NCBI GenBank assembly: GCA_964480695.1
Contig: CAYZPO010000007.1
Coordinates: 1-26,205 of the forward strand
Direction of reading: 5' to 3'
Source of the DNA: CAZDDW01 sp964480695
GTDB lineage: Bacteria > Patescibacteriota > Patescibacteriia > UBA9934 > CAZDDW01
Length of the DNA stretch: 26,205 nt
Under the pieces are notes generated by a model, which worked only from the letters and a program-made list of their open reading frames with translations, did no database searches and was not told the DNA's origin. The translations under genes were made by a program, and so were the position numbers. Of the stretch, positions 14,426-21,019 are shown in pieces. Numbering within the stretch: position 1 is the stretch's first letter; every line of letters starts with the position of its first letter.

Positions 14426-15607
14426 ATGCCTTGGAGGAGATTGAAAGGTTTTAGTCGACATCACTTAATTCCGCCCATGAAACCTGGGTTGGCTTCTTTG
14501 TATACTAATCGATTGATTATTTTATTTGCTGGTGGACTGGTCGGGCTGTTTTTGCCGATTTTTTTGTACGAACAGTTTGGTAATGATCCCTCAGTTCTTT
14601 TGATGTATTACTTTTTAGTTTTTACAAGCAGTTTTTTCTTAATGGCACCCGGAGCCATGCTCATGTCTAAGATTGGTTTACGAACGTCAATGATATTAGC
14701 CGTGATTGTTCTTTCTGGTTGGTATATCAGCTTTGCTTTTTTTGATCCGTCTTATGCCATGTTGTTCCTGTTGATTGCTTTAGTACTACACAATCTTTGG
14801 CGAATGCTTTACTGGACTCCTTTTCACACTGAGTTTGCAGAGATGACAGAAAAGGGGCGTCGTGGTCGAGCCTTAGGATTGCTTCATGGTATAGCCTCAC
14901 TTTTGAGTATTGTAACGCCAATCGTAGCTGGTTGGGTGATTTTACAATTTGGTTATGATGCACTATTTTTGGTGGTGGCGGCAATTATTCTATCTTCAAT
15001 TTTTCCGTTATTCTTTACACCACAAGTAAGCGAGAAATATTCTTTTGGTTATTTTGAAACCTTTAAGAAATTGTTTGATAAGGAACACCGTAGAATGGTA
15101 ACCGCTTATGTTGCTGATGGGGCTGAAGGGTTAGTTGGTCATTTGATTTGGCCGATTTTTATTTTTGAAATTTTGGATGGCAATTATTTTGAGGTTGGTG
15201 CGTTGTCCGGAGCAATTATTTTAGTCGGAGTGATTATTCGTCTCTTTACTGGTAACTACGTTGATAAACATTCTCGTCATAAGACTTTAAAGATCGGGAC
15301 CACAATTTATGCCATTGGTTGGTTTTTCAAAATGTTTGTTGACACAGCTTTTCAGATTTTCATTGCTTCCACCTTCCATAATTTTGCCATGATCATCATG
15401 CGGACCCCGTTTGATGTTTTAATGTATGAGCGAGCAGCAGATGCCGGACATTATGTTGATGAGTATACAGTGATTCGTGAGATGTCAATCTGTCTGGGTC
15501 GAGCTGTAATGATTGCTTTGGTCTTTGGAGCTTTAATGTTCTTGCCATTATATTGGGTGTTTGTTTTAGCAGCCATTGCCACCTTGTTTATGAACAAGAT
15601 TGATTAG
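14426..15607 (+). CDS. MFS-type membrane transporter, unknown substrate
   Basis: A 393-residue polytopic protein with about eleven or twelve hydrophobic segments, arranged in two halves around a charged loop (VSEKYSFGYFETFKKLFDKEHRR, split: VSEKYSFGYF and ETFKKLFDKEHRR). The first-half loop GRRGRALGLLHG and the second-half TGNYVDKHSRHKTLKIG fit the basic cytoplasmic loops of major facilitator proteins. Substrate cannot be predicted. Its ATG is 3 bases after the leuS stop, so it is probably translated from the leuS mRNA. A second in-frame Met at residue 18 is an alternative start. Its final codons contain the -35 box of the next gene. Confidence 0.85.
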   Translation: MPWRRLKGFSRHHLIPPMKPGLASLYTNRLIILFAGGLVGLFLPIFLYEQFGNDPSVLLMYYFLVFTSSFFLMAPGAMLMSKIGLRTSMILAVIVLSGWYISFAFFDPSYAMLFLLIALVLHNLWRMLYWTPFHTEFAEMTEKGRRGRALGLLHGIASLLSIVTPIVAGWVILQFGYDALFLVVAAIILSSIFPLFFTPQVSEKYSFGYFETFKKLFDKEHRRMVTAYVADGAEGLVGHLIWPIFIFEILDGNYFEVGALSGAIILVGVIIRLFTGNYVDKHSRHKTLKIGTTIYAIGWFFKMFVDTAFQIFIASTFHNFAMIIMRTPFDVLMYERAADAGHYVDEYTVIREMSICLGRAVMIALVFGALMFLPLYWVFVLAAIATLFMNKID

Positions 15608-15628
15608 GTGGGTCATTTTTGGTAAAGT
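15600..15628 (+). promoter_or_regulatory. Promoter of the UDP-sugar-dehydrogenase-like gene
   Basis: TTGATT (15600-15605), 17 nt, TAAAGT (15623-15628), ending 8 nt before the ATG at 15637. This supports 15637 rather than the upstream in-frame GTG at 15619, which lies inside the promoter. Confidence 0.6.
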
Positions 15629-15636
15629 GTCGACCT

Positions 15637-16215
15637 ATGGATGTTTGCGTGATTGGGACAGGAAAGGTGGGGGAACAAACAGCAGCTCAGCTGACTGATC
15701 TGGGACACCAGGTGGTTTCGGTTGGGGTAGCGAAAATAAAGGACGGAGTGCCTGGCGCTTCGTTTGTTTTTATTTGTTTAGAGACCTTATTGGAGATTGA
15801 GTCTGCGGCTTTTGAGGCGGGCCGCCACGTTTCACACAATGCTTATGTGGTGGTGCGAGGTAATTTGTCCATTGGCGTGTCGCGGGTAGTTAAGGATATG
15901 GTGGATCAGGGGATCGAAAATAGTGGTCGGGAAACAGTGTTAGTTAACGTAGTCACAGCCTCTAGCCCAGTGTTGCCAGACAGAATTGTTGTTGGAGTAG
16001 ATGAATTATGGGCTGGGGAATTAGTTCTTGATTTATATAAAAATTTGAATTGTCCTAAATTTGTGGTCGGAGCTGAAGCGGCCGAGCTAGCCAGTTACGC
16101 TCGCAAAGAATTTCTTCAACTTAAGACCTCGTTCATCGACAGTGTAGCTGAAATGTCGCTGCAGAGTGGAGTTGATCCAGAAGAGGTAATCAAGGTTGCT
16201 GGTCTTGATAAGTGA
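15637..16215 (+). CDS. Short nucleotide-sugar dehydrogenase-like protein
   Basis: A 192-residue protein with a Rossmann start (MDVCVIGTGKVGEQTAAQL) and a C-terminal helix segment resembling the central dimerisation domain of UDP-glucose/GDP-mannose dehydrogenases (AELASYARKEFLQLKTSFID, then the GVDPEEVIKVAGLDK-type ending). Such enzymes are usually over 400 residues. Here the NAD domain is shortened and the catalytic Cys C-terminal domain is absent, so it cannot be a complete dehydrogenase. It may be an accessory NAD-binding protein or a reduced remnant. The comEC start overlaps or abuts its stop codon (16213-16215), indicating coupled translation with comEC. Confidence 0.7.
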   Translation: MDVCVIGTGKVGEQTAAQLTDLGHQVVSVGVAKIKDGVPGASFVFICLETLLEIESAAFEAGRHVSHNAYVVVRGNLSIGVSRVVKDMVDQGIENSGRETVLVNVVTASSPVLPDRIVVGVDELWAGELVLDLYKNLNCPKFVVGAEAAELASYARKEFLQLKTSFIDSVAEMSLQSGVDPEEVIKVAGLDK

Positions 16216-16217
16216 TT

Positions 16218-18695
16218 ATGTGGTCTGCGATTGTTAACTCACCTTCAAAATCTTTTTTCGTAGTTGTTCTCGGGTTCTTGCTCGGGATTTTTGTTGGGGC
16301 AATTTTGGATCGGCCGATGTTGGAGTGGCCAATGGTTATAGCGATGGTGGCTTGTCTGGGAGTAGTAATTTTTTCTAACGGATCTCTGATCCGGTCTGAA
16401 ATTCGAACGCCATCAAAGATGGCTAAGAAGATTCGACTCGCTACCCTTGTTTTCCTGTTTTTATTAATTGGTTTGTGGAGATTCGGTCAGGTGTTTTATC
16501 CGGTTGATGCGAATTTAGTCTCAGACACTTTGAATCGTGAGATTCGTGTTGAAGGGGTTGTATCCGACGAAGTGGTTGAGAAGGCTCAGTCGCAACAGGT
16601 AACGATTGATCAGGTGCGGGTTGCTGACGAACAAGCTTTGGGCAAGGTCATGATCTGGATGCCAAAGTATCCAGCAATATCTTTTGGTGATGAGGTGGCT
16701 TTTCGTTGCCAGCTCGAAGTTCCAGAGCCGTTTGATGGATTTGCATATGATAAGTATTTGCGAGTTCGAGGAGTACTGGCCGTTTGTTGGAATCCGGAGT
16801 CAGTTGATGTTCGTACAAGTGAAGTAGTTACTATTCGCGGCACACTGTTTGATCTGAAGCGAACTATTTACGACAAAACTGAACAGATTTTTTCTGAGCC
16901 GCACTCGACTTTCTTGTCCGGCCTGCTCTTCGGCGGTAAGGGATCGCTGGCATCAGATCTGCGAGAGGACTTCGTGGACACAGGTACTTCACACATTCTG
17001 GCTGCGTCCGGATATAACGTTGGTATTTTTTCACGCTTTTTATTTCTTGGTCTGGTGGCCTGGTTTTTCCGACGACGGACCGCGCTGGCTATTGTGGCTG
17101 CTGCGATCGCCTTGTACGTCGTGATCGCTGGGTTTGATCCTGCAGTAACTCGCGCTGGAGTTATGGGCCTGATTATTGTTTTTGGCCGCTCATTAGGTCG
17201 AGCACGAAACGATTCAGCTCTGAGAAATATTCTGGCCTTGACTGCAGCAGTAATGCTGTTCGTGAATCCACACCTGTTGCTCGATGATGTCGGATTTCAG
17301 TTATCCTTTTTGGCCACGATCGGGTTGGTCATGATCGTGCCCCGAATCGAACACAAGTTTAAATTTATTCCTGCCACCGGGGGATTCCGCGAAGCAATCG
17401 TGTCGACCATTGCCGCAACCATCATGACACTGCCAATTTTGATCTTGCAGTTCGGCCAGCTTTCTATAGTGTCGCCATTAGTTAATTTCCTAGTTTTGCC
17501 GCTCGTCCCATACGCCATGGGCTTTGGAGCGGTCGCGATTTTGGTCGGAACTGTGTCAGTCAAACTCGCAGCCATTGTGTCAGCCGCAGCCTGGACCTGC
17601 TTGTCAGTCATGCTTTATATCGTCCGTGCTTTTGGATCTTTGTCCATCGCTAGTATCTCGATCCCTGGTCACGAGATTGTGGCTGCTCTGGTTGCGATAT
17701 TGCTGATCGGATGGTTGATTTGGTTGTATCGAAAAGTTCGCCTACGACGCCAGCACTTCCACGGGTCAAGACGGTGGAGCTTAGCGATCGTTACGTTTTT
17801 GGTTTTATTTGTTATCTGCTTCGGATATTCTCGATATGTAGCGAAAGGCTTCAGCCTTCCATTTCAGGATCAAAATGGAACCCTAAAGGGTTCCGCTACA
17901 CTGCAAGTGTGGTTCTTTGACGTTGGCCAAGGCGATGCGATATTTATTCAGACTCCAGATAACAAACAAATCCTGGTCGATGGTGGACCAGGTGAAACTG
18001 TTTTATCCAAGCTCGGATCCGTGATGCCATTTTGGGATCGAACACTGGACATGATCGTGTTGACCCACCCGCACTCAGATCACATTTCAGGTCTAATCGA
18101 GGTGTTGGATCGTTATCAGGTCGACCAGATCGTGATGACAGGAGTGAACTATCAGTCAATTTATTTGGATGCGTTTGAGGAGCGAGTTGTTGAAGAAAAT
18201 GCGATAGTTAATATTATCAATAAGCAGGGTCCCTTGACCCTGCCGACTGACCCAGCGGGGTCAGGGGACCCCGCCTATAGCATGGAGGTAATTTATCCCA
18301 ATGAGTCTTTTTATGGTCGATACGTCGACGAACTCAACGAGACCTCAATCGTCCTTGAGCTGACATACGGTGAGACGTCAGTCCTCCTCACCGGCGATAT
18401 TTACGTCGAGCAGGAAGCCGAACTGATCAGATCTTTAGATCATTCAGTTGACGTGCTCAAAGTCGCGCACCAAGGCAGCAAAAGCTCAACCTCAGTTGAG
18501 TTTCTTGATGCAATAGATCCAGACACAGCTATCATCACTGTTGGTGAAAACCCCTACGGCCACCCGCACGCCATTGTCCTTCGTCGTCTCCAAGATCGTG
18601 GGATCAAAATATATCGAACTGACCTAGACGGAGACGTGTTGTTAGTGTCGGACGGAAAGAGCGAGATGCTCCAGGAAAGAGAATTAATGTTTTAA
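16218..18695 (+). CDS. comEC: ComEC/Rec2-family DNA uptake channel
   Basis: An integral membrane protein of about 825 residues that carries single-stranded DNA into the cytoplasm in natural transformation. Parts in order: N-terminal membrane helices and an OB-like DUF4131 region, the Competence core (around FLSGLLFGGKGSL and TSHILAASGYNVGIF), several helices, and a C-terminal metallo-beta-lactamase domain (VWFFDVGQGDAIFIQT, LTHPHSDHISG at about 614, LLTGDIY, HQGSKSS). I chose the ATG at 16218; a GTG at 16212 overlaps the previous stop and is also possible. Three palindromic DNA elements are translated within it, at residues about 51-72, 540-561 and 670-686, each in a linker or loop. Frame is intact throughout. 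Confidence 0.93.
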   Translation: MWSAIVNSPSKSFFVVVLGFLLGIFVGAILDRPMLEWPMVIAMVACLGVVIFSNGSLIRSEIRTPSKMAKKIRLATLVFLFLLIGLWRFGQVFYPVDANLVSDTLNREIRVEGVVSDEVVEKAQSQQVTIDQVRVADEQALGKVMIWMPKYPAISFGDEVAFRCQLEVPEPFDGFAYDKYLRVRGVLAVCWNPESVDVRTSEVVTIRGTLFDLKRTIYDKTEQIFSEPHSTFLSGLLFGGKGSLASDLREDFVDTGTSHILAASGYNVGIFSRFLFLGLVAWFFRRRTALAIVAAAIALYVVIAGFDPAVTRAGVMGLIIVFGRSLGRARNDSALRNILALTAAVMLFVNPHLLLDDVGFQLSFLATIGLVMIVPRIEHKFKFIPATGGFREAIVSTIAATIMTLPILILQFGQLSIVSPLVNFLVLPLVPYAMGFGAVAILVGTVSVKLAAIVSAAAWTCLSVMLYIVRAFGSLSIASISIPGHEIVAALVAILLIGWLIWLYRKVRLRRQHFHGSRRWSLAIVTFLVLFVICFGYSRYVAKGFSLPFQDQNGTLKGSATLQVWFFDVGQGDAIFIQTPDNKQILVDGGPGETVLSKLGSVMPFWDRTLDMIVLTHPHSDHISGLIEVLDRYQVDQIVMTGVNYQSIYLDAFEERVVEENAIVNIINKQGPLTLPTDPAGSGDPAYSMEVIYPNESFYGRYVDELNETSIVLELTYGETSVLLTGDIYVEQEAELIRSLDHSVDVLKVAHQGSKSSTSVEFLDAIDPDTAIITVGENPYGHPHAIVLRRLQDRGIKIYRTDLDGDVLLVSDGKSEMLQERELMF
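16370..16433 (+). repeat. Palindromic element pair inside comEC (1)
   Basis: Hairpin A (CGGATC-tct-GATCCG, 16379-16393) followed by hairpin B (GCCATC-aaa-GATGGC, 16409-16423). Both match the pair after trxB at 9701-9757, in reversed order. The pair is translated as FSNGSLIRSEIRTPSKMAKK, a charged stretch between two N-terminal membrane helices. Confidence 0.85.
17837..17900 (+). repeat. Palindromic element inside comEC (2)
   Basis: A copy of the composite element at 11491-11548: AAGGCT-tc-AGCCTT, then GGAACCCT-aa-AGGGTTCC, flanked by TGTAGCG and CGCTACA. The last 28 bases are identical to the intergenic copy; the middle linker is 6 bases longer. It encodes a polar linker (VAKGFSLPFQDQNGTLKGSA) between the last membrane helix and the metallo-beta-lactamase domain. 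Confidence 0.88.
18226..18272 (+). repeat. Palindromic element inside comEC (3)
   Basis: Two hairpins, GGGTC-cctt-GACCC (18227-18240) and TGACCC-agcg-GGGTCA (18248-18263), with an outer GGGTCCC / GGGACCC pair (18227-18233 with 18265-18271). It encodes GPLTLPTDPAGSGDPA, a Gly/Pro-rich loop in the metallo-beta-lactamase domain. No second copy is visible in this window. Confidence 0.7.
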
Positions 18696-18700
18696 CTAAA

Positions 18701-18759
18701 GAACTGAAGAACATCTAGTGTTCCTCAGTTCCTTTGTTTTTAAGTTCTTCAGTTTTTAG
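18701..18759. terminator. Nested terminators between comEC and ndk
   Basis: For comEC: a 13-bp stem with one mismatch (18701-18713 with 18719-18731, GAACTGA... / ...TCAGTTC), followed by CTTTGTTTTT. A competing longer inverted repeat (CTAAAGAACTGAAGAAC near 18696 with GTTCTTCAGTTTTTAG ending at 18759) can serve the convergent ndk. Confidence 0.75.
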
Positions 18760-19352
18760 AACTGCATCTCATCCTCAGACCGACCGTATTCACAGATCTC
18801 GTTTTTATCAAACCAGTATTCAATTTCGTGGGCCGCTTCTTCTGGAGTCTCTGAAGCGTGGACAATATTTCGCACTGCCCGTTTTTCAGCATTAGCGATC
18901 AAAGCGGTGTCAACTGAATAGTCACCACGAATAGTTCCCATATCAGCATCACATGGCATGGTCACGCCAGCGATCTTACGAACCATATCAACCGACCGCA
19001 CGCCTTGGACAACCATTTTAACCACTGGAGCTGAGGTCATGAAATCCAAGAGCCAATCGCGGACCATTGGTCCGATCTTGGCTGGATCATCGGTTCCTAG
19101 TTCTTCATTAGCATCCCATCCTGCCTTGTGATAGGTTTTCATAGTTTTCTCACCTAAACGAGTAACCCAAGCTGGGTCTTTGGGATAGTGACCATCCATC
19201 TGGTCCCGAGTGGCTTGTTCCATTTTCAAAGCCACGACTTTGAGGTTGCGCTGTTCACAACGAGCAATAATGTCACCGATGATGCCACGCTTGACACCGT
19301 CTGGCTTGACCATCAGAAAGGTCTTTTCCTGCTTTGGATCCGTATCCGGCAT
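18756..19352 (-). CDS. ndk: Nucleoside diphosphate kinase, enlarged form
   Basis: Balances nucleoside triphosphate pools by phosphate transfer through a histidine. Family motifs are clear: TFLMVKPDGVKRGIIGDII near the N-terminus, VVQGVRSVDMVRKIAG, MGTIRGDYS, and the active-site His165 in NIVHASETPEEAAHEI. Typical enzymes have 140-150 residues; this one has 198. Most of the extra length is an insert of about 45 residues (roughly 57-100) in the helical region before the VVQG strand. Similar long forms are known in some archaea and reduced bacteria. A TATAAA (minus strand, 19365-19360) ends 7 nt before the ATG, though no good -35 is seen. Confidence 0.94.
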   Translation of the reverse strand: MPDTDPKQEKTFLMVKPDGVKRGIIGDIIARCEQRNLKVVALKMEQATRDQMDGHYPKDPAWVTRLGEKTMKTYHKAGWDANEELGTDDPAKIGPMVRDWLLDFMTSAPVVKMVVQGVRSVDMVRKIAGVTMPCDADMGTIRGDYSVDTALIANAEKRAVRNIVHASETPEEAAHEIEYWFDKNEICEYGRSEDEMQF

Positions 19353-19416
19353 AAATGTATTTATAGGTTAATTTTGGCCATATAGTACCTGATTTGGAAG
19401 AAATAATCAAGGGATG

Positions 19417-19444
19417 TTGACAGGATAAGTAAGCGTGTTAGAAT
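19417..19444 (+). promoter_or_regulatory. Strong promoter of the attenuator leader and ATP-grasp gene
   Basis: Perfect TTGACA (19417-19422), 16-nt spacer, TAGAAT (19439-19444). Predicted transcription start about 19451, about 180 nt before the ATG at 19634. Confidence 0.82.
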
Positions 19445-19460
19445 AAGCCTAATATAGCCT

Positions 19461-19523
19461 ATGAATAAAGCAATCATCAAAATTAGCTTTTTCTTTCTTA
19501 GCTCGGTGGCTGAGATGAGTTGA
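19461..19523 (+). CDS. Putative 20-residue leader peptide
   Basis: ATG at 19461, about 10 nt after the predicted transcription start, opens 20 codons ending in TGA at 19521. Codons 10-13 are Phe-Phe-Phe-Leu (TTT TTC TTT CTT). Codons 15-20 lie exactly over the left arm of the first hairpin (19504-19518). There is no Shine-Dalgarno. The position relative to the hairpins is that expected of an attenuator leader peptide; a chance ORF remains possible. Confidence 0.5.
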   Translation: MNKAIIKISFFFLSSVAEMS

Positions 19524-19580
19524 TTTTTTTGTAAAATTAGTTCATCTGAGCCACCGCTGATCAGGGCGGTGGTTTTGGTT
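19504..19580 (+). promoter_or_regulatory. Mutually exclusive hairpins, putative transcription attenuator
   Basis: First hairpin: CGGTGGCT (19504-19511) with AGCCACCG (19549-19556), extended inward across one mismatch by AGATGA (19513-19518) with TCATCT (19542-19547). Second hairpin: CCACCGC (19551-19557) with GCGGTGG (19566-19572), followed by TTTTGGTTT. The shared CCACCG can be in only one of them, so the first acts as an antiterminator and the second as a terminator. Control could be by leader-peptide translation or by a ligand. Confidence 0.6.
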
Positions 19581-19633
19581 TAGAGAGGAGAGCAGACGCT
19601 CTTTCCAAATAAAGTAGACACGGAGGCAGAACA

Positions 19634-20911
19634 ATGATTCCAGCTGCGTTGGTTCGGATGGTGATGGAAGCGGTGCTCGCGCTTCATGATACACATGGTG
19701 CGGTTAGCGGGATGAAGCCAGAGATGCTTCTGATGCAAGGTCGCGCTGGACTCGTGACTGGCACGAATGGATTTCTGGGGTTCATCAACCAGGACGCTCC
19801 GCCGGAGATGAGATTCCTGCACGAGTTGGGAACCACCTGTTCTCCGAGTCGGTTCATGCGATTCAACTCTGTTGGTCAGCAAGCGACACTGGCTGACCCG
19901 ACCCAGCACTCCATGCTGGGGAGAATCACTGGCACGAGTTTGTTTTCGGGGACCAGTGACCGGAATCGTCTGGTGGTCCAGGAGTTCGGTCTGCCAGCGA
20001 ACCTTCCCAGCCAAGCCATCTGCGTGGCTGGGAACAGCAAGGTCAACTTCCAGAAGCACGGACGTTGTGTTCGTTGGGACGGCGATAAGTTTGTGGTCAA
20101 CGGTAATCCAGTGGAAAAGGCCCTGGTGCCGGACGGAGGCTACGCCGAGAAGGAACGGCTGTTCGATCTGCTCCAGTTCCTGTTCCAGCAGTTCCCGCAC
20201 AATCACTACCGGGTCAAGCCGGACGATTCGGCCAGCTGCATCGGGCACATGACCGTGGGCCGCGATGTCACTCGGAAGGATCTTGAACGCCTGGAGTCAG
20301 GCACGTACGTGGTTCAGAAAGCCATGGCTCAAGGCTTCAAGGAGGTCTCGGTTCCGTTCTTCATTGATCCGGATTCCGGGAATGGTCAGACCATTGCCAT
20401 CTGTGGCCAGCACATCGTGACCCGCCATGGGCAGGACGACTTTGCGGGTAACTACTCTCTGCAGCGGCAGAAGCTCGCTGGCGAACTGCGGCAGAAGATT
20501 TTGATGGCGGCCCGCTTCCACATCCAGCAACAGGTCGAACTAGGTTACTTCGGCTGGGGGTCGGTTGACTTCGGGGTCAACTTCGAGACTGGTGAGGTCT
20601 GCGCCTTTGAGGTCAACGATCGTATAACGGCCACCTACTACCCGATCATGGCCAGCTGGCTCATGTTCGAAGGGCAGATGCGACCGTTCGACAACCAGAG
20701 CTTCGAGTTCCAGGCTGGGATGTCCTTTGAGGTCATGCTCAAGCGCTTCGAAGGATTGCTCCTGCGGCAGGGTCATGACACCGGATTTGTTCCGTACTGC
20801 TATCTGGAGGAACTCGGGTTCTGCTACGGTCTGTGCGTTGCGCCAGACTATTCGGCTCTCGAGACTCTGACCAGCGAGGTTCGCGGACGTCAGCTCGCCT
20901 TGGCTGCCTGA
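19634..20911 (+). CDS. ATP-grasp superfamily protein, putative ligase
   Basis: A 425-residue soluble protein. The C-terminal half carries ATP-grasp features: Lys195 with a small-residue loop (KPDDSASCIGH), the strand TYVVQKA (Lys229), and the metal-binding pair Asp312 (GWGSVDFGVNF) and Glu326/Asn328 (FEVNDR). ATP-grasp enzymes join a carboxylate to an amine, thiol or similar group through an acyl-phosphate. The N-terminal 190 residues match nothing I recognise, and the substrate is unknown. It has a Shine-Dalgarno (GGAGG, 7 nt before the ATG), a strong promoter and an attenuator-like leader. Its GC content and codon use are clearly higher than in ndk or the peptidase gene beside it, suggesting transfer or a special expression class. 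A terminator follows at 20931. Confidence 0.68.
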   Translation: MIPAALVRMVMEAVLALHDTHGAVSGMKPEMLLMQGRAGLVTGTNGFLGFINQDAPPEMRFLHELGTTCSPSRFMRFNSVGQQATLADPTQHSMLGRITGTSLFSGTSDRNRLVVQEFGLPANLPSQAICVAGNSKVNFQKHGRCVRWDGDKFVVNGNPVEKALVPDGGYAEKERLFDLLQFLFQQFPHNHYRVKPDDSASCIGHMTVGRDVTRKDLERLESGTYVVQKAMAQGFKEVSVPFFIDPDSGNGQTIAICGQHIVTRHGQDDFAGNYSLQRQKLAGELRQKILMAARFHIQQQVELGYFGWGSVDFGVNFETGEVCAFEVNDRITATYYPIMASWLMFEGQMRPFDNQSFEFQAGMSFEVMLKRFEGLLLRQGHDTGFVPYCYLEELGFCYGLCVAPDYSALETLTSEVRGRQLALAA

Positions 20912-20930
20912 GTTCACAACCTTTTTTCCT

Positions 20931-20970
20931 GCTGCGCGTCGTCCCGTGACGCGCAGCGCTTCTCTTTTTT
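20931..20970 (+). terminator. Terminator of the ATP-grasp gene
   Basis: A 10-bp perfect stem GCTGCGCGTC (20931-20940) with GACGCGCAGC (20948-20957), followed by GCTTCTCTTTTTT. Confidence 0.88.
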
Positions 20971-20980
20971 CAGGTCCTCG

Positions 20981-21009
20981 TGGACGTGACAAAAGAAAAG
21001 CGTTATCAT
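20981..21009 (+). promoter_or_regulatory. Promoter of the M20 peptidase gene
   Basis: TGGACG (20981-20986), 17 nt, TATCAT (21004-21009). The -10 box overlaps the first in-frame ATG (21008), so translation should start at the second ATG (21020), 10 nt downstream. Confidence 0.5.
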
Positions 21010-21019
21010 GATTAACAAT

